DNA of 22,348 bases, taken from Mageeibacillus sp. UBA1257 (GTDB taxonomy: Bacteria; Bacillota; Clostridia; UBA1212; UBA1257). Made by a program: the position numbers and the translations under genes. Shown one piece after another: positions 8,215-15,290 of the stretch. Within the stretch, counting starts at the first letter, position 1. Each line of letters begins with the position of its first letter. The stretch lies in NCBI GenBank assembly GCA_002308775.1, contig DBVT01000094.1, positions 1 through 22,348 of the forward strand, written 5' to 3'. The notes under the pieces were generated by a model. That model had not been told where the DNA came from and ran no database searches. It saw only the letters and a list, made by a program, of their open reading frames with translations.

Positions 8215-8243
8215 TTGACACATATTGTTCAAAATGTTACAAT
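8215..8243 (+). promoter_or_regulatory. Promoter of second surface-protein paralogue
   Basis: TTGACA (8215-8220), 17 bp spacer, TACAAT (8238-8243) with an extended -10 TG at 8235-8236. AGGAGG at 8266-8271 precedes the ATG at 8278. Confidence 0.8.
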
Positions 8244-8277
8244 ACTGTGACAACAAATCCAGATTAGGAGGACAATT

Positions 8278-9300
8278 ATGAAAAAGATTTTTGCAACAAT
8301 GCTTTTGGCGTTAATTATCGCCGCATTAGCAGTCGCTCCTGCGTTTGCTGAGACTACACAGGAAGAGATCCCTGATGATGCGATAATGTATCGGCTGGAC
8401 TATGACAACATGACGTTGTTCGTCGACTATGAGAGCTGTATCGAGACGGAAGATTATATGTTCATGGACGCAGCTACTCTCGGCGCTAACGACGTTTCAT
8501 TTATGGATCCGCTCTATACGAATGCTAAAGTAGTCGGCGGAGACGAAGCTATTTCGGGCTCGGTTTCTCTCGCGGTAAAGGGCTATCTCGATTCCAGAAG
8601 ATGGTCTCTGTCACTCATCGAAGGAGTTGGAGACTATGTATTCTTCGAATTCAAGATCAAGATCATTTCCCAGGGTGCTGAAGGACAGGACCTCTTCTAT
8701 ATTTGCGCAAACGATCCTGATCTTCCCGATACGGCAAGTGAAGGCTCAGGCGGCAAGATCGCGACTATCGTAAGCGGCGGAGAAGGTATGCCTTATATCG
8801 CCAACCTTAATGGTGACAAAATCTACACATTCCCGACAATTAATGAAGTTTACACTGTAGCTTATGCTATCGAATACGGAACGAACAAGATCGATACGTA
8901 TGTTGACGGCGTACAGGTAGCTACGGGCGACACCTGGGTAGGCGATCTCAACGGAATATGCAACTTCAGATGGGACCTCCACGGATCATTCGGTGACACT
9001 GCAGCCATTAAAGCTGACCCCAGAGAGTTCGTTATAGACGATATACTGATCACTTACGGTGACAAAGTTACAAAGGCTGAATATTTCGCGACACCGGAGC
9101 CCACACCGGAGCCTACTGCGACTCCCGAACCGACAGATGAACCCACAGAACCACCTGTAGCAACGGAAGCTCCCACTGACGCTCCGAAGAACAATGAAAG
9201 CGGCGAAAAGAAGGGCTGCAAGTCAGTAGTAGTATCTTCAATGGCGATCGCAACAGTCGCTCTTCTCGGAGCAGTTGTAATACTGAAGAAAAAACACTGA
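8278..9300 (+). CDS. Secreted, C-terminally anchored surface protein (paralogue 2)
   Basis: A 340-residue tandem paralogue of the protein at 7130-8140, with the same layout: signal peptide 1-24 ending APAFA before Glu25, beta-rich body with TYVDGVQVATG and FVIDDILITYG near its end, the same Pro/Thr linker, then KKGCKSVVVSS (Cys314), a hydrophobic helix and KKKH. Signal peptide, linker and tail are much more alike than the bodies, which suggests a fixed delivery system carrying diverged recognition domains (inference). The gene is monocistronic, with a consensus promoter and a terminator. The body looks lectin-like but no known family was recognised with certainty. Confidence 0.85.
   Translation: MKKIFATMLLALIIAALAVAPAFAETTQEEIPDDAIMYRLDYDNMTLFVDYESCIETEDYMFMDAATLGANDVSFMDPLYTNAKVVGGDEAISGSVSLAVKGYLDSRRWSLSLIEGVGDYVFFEFKIKIISQGAEGQDLFYICANDPDLPDTASEGSGGKIATIVSGGEGMPYIANLNGDKIYTFPTINEVYTVAYAIEYGTNKIDTYVDGVQVATGDTWVGDLNGICNFRWDLHGSFGDTAAIKADPREFVIDDILITYGDKVTKAEYFATPEPTPEPTATPEPTDEPTEPPVATEAPTDAPKNNESGEKKGCKSVVVSSMAIATVALLGAVVILKKKH
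9070..9146 (+). repeat. 77-bp near-identical repeat, copy 2 (Pro/Thr linker)
   Basis: Second copy of the repeat at 7910-7986, offset 1160 bp, with two mismatches (9093 and 9117). It lies in the same codon frame of the paralogous gene. Confidence 0.85.
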
Positions 9301-9344
9301 TAAGCTTGACGGATCATAACTGATCTGCTGTAAAAAGCGAAAAA

Positions 9345-9374
9345 GGCTCCCCGGATAAAACGGGGAGCCCTTTT
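9345..9374 (+). terminator. Intrinsic terminator after paralogue 2
   Basis: A 9-bp GC-rich stem GGCTCCCCG / CGGGGAGCC (9345-9353 with 9361-9369) has a 7-base loop. An A-run precedes it and TTTT follows one base after. The T-tract is short, but the stem is strong. Confidence 0.85.
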
Positions 9375-9383
9375 GAATTTCAG

Positions 9384-9412
9384 TTGCGAACATCAGAAGA
9401 TTGTGGTAGTAT
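9384..9412 (+). promoter_or_regulatory. Likely promoter of the lgt-like operon
   Basis: TTGCGA (9384-9389), 17 bp, TAGTAT (9407-9412) with an extended -10 TG at 9404-9405. It lies just after the terminator and about 37 bp before the chosen ATG. Weaker than the other promoters here. Confidence 0.5.
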
Positions 9413-9448
9413 TTTACAAAACGGTTCCGTATGGAAGGAGAGGCACGA

Positions 9449-10363
9449 ATGTATCCTGACGAGATATTTCTGGGGCTTGACCTGTATTCGATACTTATAA
9501 TAGTTGGCTGCATCCTCGCGATCGCGTATCTTCGCATATTCTCGGGAAAAGTAGGTCTTTCGAATAATGTCTACAACGTGACGCTTTTCTCCGGCGCCGC
9601 GGCCATAATCGGAGGATACGCGCTCTCGGTAGTCGTTCAGGCGATCTATAACTGGATCGAGAGCGGGAAATTCGAACTGAACAGAAATACAGGCGCGACA
9701 TTTTACGGCGGACTCGTTTGCGGCGCGGCGATCTTTTTCATTATATATTTCGGCGTCGGACATTTCATGTGCAAGAAAAAAGAAAACCTGAGGCAGCTTC
9801 GTCTGATCACAGATATAGCCGCGGGAGCCATCGCGATCGCGCACGCGTTCGGAAGGATCGGATGCCTGACGGCAGGCTGCTGCTACGGCAAAAAGACTGA
9901 ATCATGGATAGGTGTTTACAACGTGTCTCTGGGATACAAGACAGTTCCCGTACAGCTTTTCGAGAGCGTCTTTCTTATGTGCCTGTTCGTGCTTTTTACG
10001 ATCCGTCTGGTGAAAAAGAAAACGTACAATCTTCCGATGTATATGGTCTTCTATGGCATATGGAGATTCTTCATTGAATATGCGAGGGATGACGACAGGG
10101 GAGCCACGATAGTACGATTCCTTTCACCTTCCCAGCTGACTGCGGTATTTATGGTGACAGGCGGTATCATTCTGTTCTTCATTCTGAAAAAAGCAGTCGC
10201 GAAAGAAAAGGAAAGAGCAGCGATGGAAGAGATAGAAGCGCAGGATTTTAAGATAGACGAGGCTGACATCCGTGAAGAGCGGAAATCTGAAAATAGTGAA
10301 GCCGAAATCGGCGAAGAAACAGAAAAAGACGTCAAAACAGAGGATAACAAAACAGATGAGTGA
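9449..10363 (+). CDS. Lgt-family (prolipoprotein diacylglyceryl transferase-like) membrane protein
   Basis: A 304-residue polytopic membrane protein from the preferred ATG at 9449; GGAAGGAG at 9433-9440 is its ribosome site, so the upstream in-frame ATG at 9431 is unlikely. HAFGRIGCLTAGCCYGK at about residues 132-148 and YGIWRFFIEYARDDDRG near 205-221 are Lgt-family marks. Lgt moves diacylglycerol from phosphatidylglycerol to the lipobox Cys of prelipoproteins. The central motif differs from classical Lgt (GRxGNFxNxE): the Asn and Glu positions are Cys and Cys/Tyr. This is a known divergent branch, so the housekeeping function is not certain. The last 55 residues are a highly charged Glu/Lys tail. 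The stop overlaps the next start by 8 bases. Several lipoproteins occur in this window. Confidence 0.82.
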   Translation: MYPDEIFLGLDLYSILIIVGCILAIAYLRIFSGKVGLSNNVYNVTLFSGAAAIIGGYALSVVVQAIYNWIESGKFELNRNTGATFYGGLVCGAAIFFIIYFGVGHFMCKKKENLRQLRLITDIAAGAIAIAHAFGRIGCLTAGCCYGKKTESWIGVYNVSLGYKTVPVQLFESVFLMCLFVLFTIRLVKKKTYNLPMYMVFYGIWRFFIEYARDDDRGATIVRFLSPSQLTAVFMVTGGIILFFILKKAVAKEKERAAMEEIEAQDFKIDEADIREERKSENSEAEIGEETEKDVKTEDNKTDE

Positions 10364-11204
10364 AAAATCAGCCGGTAAAAAAAGGACATTCACGCTCGTG
10401 ATCTTTTTGGTCATGGTCGCGGTGATAATCGCATACTCGGTGATAAATCCGCAGATCACAGACAGCAAAGAAACGAACGATATGATCAAGGTCATCGTGA
10501 CGAGAACAGCTGGAGCGATCGTTTTTTTCGTGCTGATATTTTACCTGGGATATAAAAATATTTTGAAGTTTTCAACCGGCGTGAAATGTGTAAAGCATCT
10601 TGCCGTCATACCGTTTTTCCTGGTCGTGATAAACAATTTCCCGATAATAGGAGTCGCTGCGGGAAATATCGAGATAACGGCGAAAGAACCTCTTACGTGG
10701 ATATTATTCGCGGCGGAGTGTCTTTCGATAGGACTTTTCGAAGAGTTTGCTTTCCGCGGCACGATGTTTCTGTACATACTTGAGAACAGGAGAAAAACCA
10801 CAAAAGAAATATTCCTCGTCACAGCGCTTTCGAGCCTGATATTCGGGCTCGTGCACCTTTTCAATATAGCCGAAGGCGGCGGTATAGGAGCGACATTTTT
10901 ACAGGTGGGATATTCATTTTTGATCGGCGGAATGTGCGCGGTGGCGCTGCTTCTCACGAAAAATCTGTGGATATGCGTCATTTTGCATACGATTTTTGAT
11001 TTCGGAGGCAAATTCGTACCGTCTCTCGGCGACGGCAAAATATGGGACACTGTCACTGTTGTGATCACGGCCGTACTCGGCGTTACAGTACTCGCTTTCG
11101 CGCTCTTTATGATGTCGAAGGTGAGACCGGAGGACACGGACGCATTTTACGCAAAAACGAAGAAACAGGAAGGGGAAACGTCTGAAACGGACCGGGGTGA
11201 GTAA
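10356..11204 (+). CDS. CPBP-family intramembrane metalloprotease
   Basis: A 282-residue membrane protein from the ATG at 10356, which overlaps the lgt-like stop (ATGAGTGA); an earlier in-frame ATG at 10272 would put about 28 Lys-rich residues in front and overlap the neighbour deeply, so it is less likely. It has several membrane segments and the CPBP (CAAX protease and bacteriocin-processing) signature: EEFAFRG with Glu129, Glu130 and Arg134, then LVHLFN with His167, and ILHTIFD with His211 and Asp215. All expected catalytic residues are present. These enzymes cut peptides within the membrane; the substrate here is unknown. Its place between an Lgt-like enzyme and a sugar kinase gives no clear role. 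Confidence 0.87.
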   Translation: MSEKSAGKKRTFTLVIFLVMVAVIIAYSVINPQITDSKETNDMIKVIVTRTAGAIVFFVLIFYLGYKNILKFSTGVKCVKHLAVIPFFLVVINNFPIIGVAAGNIEITAKEPLTWILFAAECLSIGLFEEFAFRGTMFLYILENRRKTTKEIFLVTALSSLIFGLVHLFNIAEGGGIGATFLQVGYSFLIGGMCAVALLLTKNLWICVILHTIFDFGGKFVPSLGDGKIWDTVTVVITAVLGVTVLAFALFMMSKVRPEDTDAFYAKTKKQEGETSETDRGE

Positions 11205-11206
11205 TT

Positions 11207-12433
11207 ATGTACAGCATAGGAATAGATATCGGAACGACAAAAATATGCGCTGTTTTGAGAGACATTGACACGGGTGAGATCGTAAAAACGGAGCACGCCG
11301 ACAACGGAGCTTTCATTCCGTCTGAAAAAGAATGGGAAAAAGTCCAGAGAGTTCAGACTATAGTGAGCCGCGCGTTCGACGTGATCGGCAGGATCCCTCT
11401 CGAAAACGTAAGATCGATCGGAGTCACCGGGCAGATGCACGGTATCGTTTATATAGACAAAAACGGAAAAGCCGTGAGCGATCTTTACACATGGCAGGAC
11501 GGAAGGGGAGCGGAATATTCTGCGCTTTTGGGATCTCCCACGGGATACGGCAGCGTGACGCATTTTTACAATAAAGAGCACGGACTTGTGCCTGATGAGG
11601 CGGTGTCTTTTTGCGCGATCCACGACTATATAGTTATGCTTCTGACGGGCAGGGAAAAACCTCTTACGCACAGCTCCGATGCCGCGAGCTTCGGATGCTA
11701 CGACATAGAAAAGAACGCGTTCACAACGGACGATCCTTTTTATCCTGAGATAACGGTAGGAAGGAAGATCGCGGGATATTACAAAAACATACCCGTTTCC
11801 GTGGCGATAGGTGACAACCAGGCCGGTTTTATAGGATCAGGATGCGGAGAAGACGATGTCCTGGTGAATGTCGGAACAGGCGCGCAGGTTTCTATGATGA
11901 CCGATCTGCCTCTTAAAAGGGGAAATCTGATCGAAACGAGACCGCTTTACGACGATAAGTATATACTCGCGGGCATTTCTCTCTGCGGAGGAAGGTCGTT
12001 TGCGCTTCTCGAAAAATTCTTCAGGGACACAGTATATCTCGCGGGATTTGACGGCAGCAGGAGCCTTTTCGATACGATAGATCGAATGCTCGAATACAAA
12101 GAGGATACGACGCTTGAATTTGACAACAGGTTTGACGGAACGAGAGCAGACAGCTCGATCAGAGGCAGTATCTCCAATATTTCCACTGAGAATTTTACGC
12201 CTGCGGATTTCGCCGCCGGATGCGTAAAAGGCATGGCCAAAGAGTTGTACGACCTGTACGAGAAGATGGATTTCAGAAAAACGGGACGGATAATCGGTTC
12301 AGGCAACGGGATAAGAAAAAATAAAGCACTCATAAGATATCTCGAGTCATATTTCGGAATGCCTATAGTGATCACGGAAAACAGTGAGGAAGCGGCTCTC
12401 GGCGCAGCGCTCTTCGGGGAAATGTGCGAGTGA
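11207..12433 (+). CDS. FGGY-family carbohydrate kinase, sedoheptulokinase-like
   Basis: A 408-residue two-domain sugar kinase, slightly short for the FGGY family (450-520). GIDIGTTKICAVL at residues 4-16 is the phosphate loop; VTGQMHGIVY and TWQDGRGAEY are sugar-site motifs; AIGDNQAGFIGSG carries the likely catalytic base Asp203; VNVGTGAQVS and the C-terminal GSGNGIRKN are ATP-site motifs. The pattern GQMHG, GDNQA, NVGTG and CGGRSFALLEKFF resembles proteins annotated as sedoheptulokinase, which phosphorylate sedoheptulose for the pentose phosphate pathway; other ketoses are possible. Start ATG follows the CPBP stop by 2 bp with GGGGTGAG upstream, so it belongs to the same operon. No terminator was found after it. 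Confidence 0.85.
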   Translation: MYSIGIDIGTTKICAVLRDIDTGEIVKTEHADNGAFIPSEKEWEKVQRVQTIVSRAFDVIGRIPLENVRSIGVTGQMHGIVYIDKNGKAVSDLYTWQDGRGAEYSALLGSPTGYGSVTHFYNKEHGLVPDEAVSFCAIHDYIVMLLTGREKPLTHSSDAASFGCYDIEKNAFTTDDPFYPEITVGRKIAGYYKNIPVSVAIGDNQAGFIGSGCGEDDVLVNVGTGAQVSMMTDLPLKRGNLIETRPLYDDKYILAGISLCGGRSFALLEKFFRDTVYLAGFDGSRSLFDTIDRMLEYKEDTTLEFDNRFDGTRADSSIRGSISNISTENFTPADFAAGCVKGMAKELYDLYEKMDFRKTGRIIGSGNGIRKNKALIRYLESYFGMPIVITENSEEAALGAALFGEMCE

Positions 12434-12559
12434 GAGAAGTCTTTTAGTACATTCGATTCACAGCGTAAAGTTGTTGTAGGTTTAGGAATAAAAAAATTGT
12501 GAGCAGCCCTGCGAACCGCATCACGCTGCATTCAATAATTGTCATCCGGAGGCCGTATA

Positions 12560-14659
12560 ATGTCAGACAAAAGAACGAAAAATGCATTCATATCTCCTTT
12601 CCCCACGGAGTGGCAGACGGTCATCTTTCGCTGTTACGGCTTCGTCCCCGCAAAAAACATTGCCCGCGTGATCGGATGCGACGAATCCATTGTCCATAAA
12701 GAAGCACAAAGGCTCGGACTTGACAAAGTTCCGGAGCAGATGGTAATGCAGGCACAAGGATATATAACGGTCATTCGCTCCCTGTGGCATATCCTTCCGA
12801 ACGGGAAAATCGCCGCGATCCTCGGCATTGACGACAGCCGCCTGAAAGAAATACTCGAAAAAGACGATTTCTTAGGCGTAAAACTCGGCCAAAAACCGGA
12901 ATGCCCGCCGGTAACTTATTTTCCTCCGGATGATCACGTGAAGTCAGAAACCGAAAAGCTATCCCGCTTCGTCCGCAATAATATAGCAGGCGGATGGAGG
13001 CCGTTCGAGCTGCTTTCGCATATTCCCGGCTGCATACAAACTCATAATAAAATACAACAAAAAAAGATCATTCACGGATATATCACCCCTTGCCGCGACG
13101 CATTCGGCAGCGACAGCGAAAGATACCTGCCGGACGGGCTGCTTGAACAATACAGAATGCGCGGCATCAACGGGATCTGGATCCACTGCCTTTTATCCGA
13201 GATCTCTCCGTACCCGTTTTCCCCGGGGCTGTCTGAGCGGTACAAAGAAAGGCGCGAAGAACTGAAACGCCTCATAAGAAGGTGCCGGGATCACGGCATC
13301 GGACTATATCTGTATTTCAACGAACCTCGGGCTTTGACAACCGGAATCGCAAAAAACTTCCCGGAGCTGACCGGACATTCCGATAAAGATACCGTCTGTC
13401 TGTGCCTCGGTAAACAGGCCGTCAGGGAGTATCTGTTTAACGCCTTTTACGACCTGCTGAATGACGTCAGGGAGATAGAAGGAATAATAACCATAACGAT
13501 GAGCGAAAACCCCACGCATTGCCGCTACAGAACGGAAACAAATTGCCCGGTATGCAGCTCAGTCCCTCCGGAAAAGCTTGCCGCTCAAGTGAACAACATA
13601 ATAAACAGCGCCATACGGAAGTCCGGGGCAAAGACAGAACTGATCGCCAACACGTGGGGATGGGCTCCGTTTATGGGATGGTCGTTCGGGCAGACTGAAG
13701 CGGGGATAAAGATGCTTGACGGCGACGTCACGGTCATGAGCGTGAGCGAATACGGCAAGAAAATTAATAAGGGCGGCGTTAACAGCGAAGTAATCGATTA
13801 TTCGATCTCAAATCCGGGACCCGGTCAATTCTCGAAACATGTTTTCAGTGTTTCGTCAAAAAGCGGCCACCGTAATTGTGCCAAGATCCAGATAAATAAC
13901 AGCTGGGAATGCAGCGCAGTCCCGTATTTGCCTGTTTTCGACCTCATTTGCGAGCATGTCGGCAATCTCGCGAAGATCGGCGTTTCGGACCATATGCTTA
14001 CGTGGACTCTGGGAGGGTATCCTTCTCCCGTGATGGAGTTGTGCGCATCTATGTCGGAAAAGGGCAGCGAATTTGACCTCGACAAATGGTATGACGAGAT
14101 GTTCGGCGAAGATTCCGGTACCGTACATGACGCAGTGAGAATGATGTGCCGCGGGTTCTCAGAATATCCTTTCAGCATCAACCATCTGTATCTTTCGCCC
14201 GCGACGCTCGGACCGGCCAATATATGGATGAAGGACAAGTGCGATCTGCCTTCGTCAATGGTTTGTTTTTCGAACGATGATTATGAACAATGGATATATC
14301 CGTATCCCGCGGACGTTTATTTTTCACAATATGCCGGCATGCTGGCTGAGTGGGATGAAGGCGTACGTATTTTGAAAAAAGCAAAGAAAACGCCGCTCAT
14401 TGAAGAAATGACCGACTTTGCGGAGGTCGCTTCTATCCACTGGCACGCCGACGTTATACACACAAGATATGCGATCGAAAAAAGAGCCGGAAACGGTATT
14501 CCCGAAGACCTTATCCGTGAAAGAGAGGATCTGCTTCGCCGCCTGCTTGCCTTTATGGAAAAGTACCCGGAGATCGGTTTCGAAGCCTCAAACCACTACC
14601 TTTACACCCCCAGGACGCTTGTCGAAAATCTCCTATACTTAAAGAAAGCGCTCAAATGA
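12560..14659 (+). CDS. Large glycosidase-like TIM-barrel protein with N-terminal HTH-like repeats
   Basis: A 699-residue protein; the ATG at 12560 is chosen because CGGAGG at 12547-12552 precedes it, rather than the TTG at 12539. No signal peptide, so probably cytoplasmic. Residues 23-54 and 72-105 look like two related helix-turn-helix-like units (IARVIGCDESIVHKEAQRLGL and IAAILGIDDSRLKEIL). A TIM-barrel-like region follows: LKRLIRRCRDHGIGLYLYFNEP, then ITITMSENPTHC with Glu316, a CPVC pair and an ANTWGW strand, which recall uncharacterised glycoside-hydrolase-like proteins distantly similar to hexosaminidases. Activity is not established. Arg codons are often CGC/CGG and Gln is often CAA, unlike the neighbouring genes, which suggests transfer. 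The 126 bp before it show no convincing promoter. Confidence 0.7.
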   Translation: MSDKRTKNAFISPFPTEWQTVIFRCYGFVPAKNIARVIGCDESIVHKEAQRLGLDKVPEQMVMQAQGYITVIRSLWHILPNGKIAAILGIDDSRLKEILEKDDFLGVKLGQKPECPPVTYFPPDDHVKSETEKLSRFVRNNIAGGWRPFELLSHIPGCIQTHNKIQQKKIIHGYITPCRDAFGSDSERYLPDGLLEQYRMRGINGIWIHCLLSEISPYPFSPGLSERYKERREELKRLIRRCRDHGIGLYLYFNEPRALTTGIAKNFPELTGHSDKDTVCLCLGKQAVREYLFNAFYDLLNDVREIEGIITITMSENPTHCRYRTETNCPVCSSVPPEKLAAQVNNIINSAIRKSGAKTELIANTWGWAPFMGWSFGQTEAGIKMLDGDVTVMSVSEYGKKINKGGVNSEVIDYSISNPGPGQFSKHVFSVSSKSGHRNCAKIQINNSWECSAVPYLPVFDLICEHVGNLAKIGVSDHMLTWTLGGYPSPVMELCASMSEKGSEFDLDKWYDEMFGEDSGTVHDAVRMMCRGFSEYPFSINHLYLSPATLGPANIWMKDKCDLPSSMVCFSNDDYEQWIYPYPADVYFSQYAGMLAEWDEGVRILKKAKKTPLIEEMTDFAEVASIHWHADVIHTRYAIEKRAGNGIPEDLIREREDLLRRLLAFMEKYPEIGFEASNHYLYTPRTLVENLLYLKKALK

Positions 14660-14712
14660 AACGCGAGATCAAGATATCAACTATAAAAAGTCTCGAAAGG
14701 ACGGTATTGACA

Positions 14713-15129
14713 ATGAAACGTACTAAATTGACTACGAAACTGATCGCCGTGGTAATGGCGGTGTTTATCGCTGCGTCGACAATGCTGATGGCAGGCTGCA
14801 GCCCGTATTCTTCCCACTATTCGGCAATTGGATTCGTCAATTCGAACGATTCTCACTCTGCATATATGTCGTTTTACAAATTTAAGGGGACAATGTCCTT
14901 CAAATTGAGATGCGATGCGGACAGCACGCTGATCTATTCAGCAAGCCTCGAATCGGGCGATATAACCGTCTATTATGACGCGGGCAACGGAAAAGAAGTG
15001 CTTCTGACCGTCGGATCAGGTGACGCGGAGGACGGCGTCGTGCCTTTGAACAGAGCCGGGGAAGTTTATGTGATCGTCGAATCGAACGGCTCCTGCGAAA
15101 ACGGATCGTTCCGGTTCGAGATAGGTTAA
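14713..15129 (+). CDS. Small predicted lipoprotein
   Basis: A 138-residue protein from the ATG at 14713, preceded by GAAAGGA at 14695-14701. An in-frame ATG at 14656 overlaps the previous stop but would put 19 extra residues before the signal peptide, so it is less likely. The signal peptide ends TMLMAGC with Cys29 as the lipid-attachment residue. The rest is short, beta-rich and Ser/Tyr/Gly-rich (SAYMSFYKFKGTMSF, DITVYYDAGNG), like small extracellular beta-sandwich lipoproteins of Firmicutes with no known role. It probably shares a transcript with the glycosidase-like gene. I do not recognise a named family. Confidence 0.75.
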   Translation: MKRTKLTTKLIAVVMAVFIAASTMLMAGCSPYSSHYSAIGFVNSNDSHSAYMSFYKFKGTMSFKLRCDADSTLIYSASLESGDITVYYDAGNGKEVLLTVGSGDAEDGVVPLNRAGEVYVIVESNGSCENGSFRFEIG

Positions 15130-15219
15130 GTAACTTGTTGTTATTCGCGAAAAGGCGGGACTGTTATTCCATGCGATATTGCCCCCGACATTGTCCGCAA
15201 AACATTCGATCTATAATTA

Positions 15220-15249
15220 TTGACAATTTGTTTTTTTCGGTGTTAAAAT
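15220..15249 (+). promoter_or_regulatory. Promoter of the sugar-binding lipoprotein gene
   Basis: TTGACA (15220-15225), 18 bp spacer, TAAAAT (15244-15249) with an extended -10 TG at 15241-15242. GGAGG at 15279-15283 follows. The rest of 15130-15219 shows no clear element. Confidence 0.75.
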
Positions 15250-15290
15250 ATGCCCGAAGTACGGCCATTTCATAAAACGGAGGTATGTCT

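Noticed and set aside
7913..9146. Possible CRISPR or tandem repeat array in the surface-protein region
   Set aside because: Only two copies, 1160 bp apart, both inside the coding frame of homologous linkers.
9054..9317. Minus-strand open frames rich in GSGVGSGV opposite the Pro/Thr linkers (also 7834-8061)
   Set aside because: The Gly/Ser/Val repeat is just the reverse complement of the PEPTPEPT codons.
12434..12559. Promoter or terminator between the FGGY kinase and the glycosidase-like gene
   Set aside because: Short TTGTTG and AATAAT matches are not correctly spaced, and only a 4-bp hairpin is visible.
14707..14712. TTGACA just before the small lipoprotein ATG
   Set aside because: A -10 would fall within the coding sequence and none is seen; it is a chance match beside the start codon.
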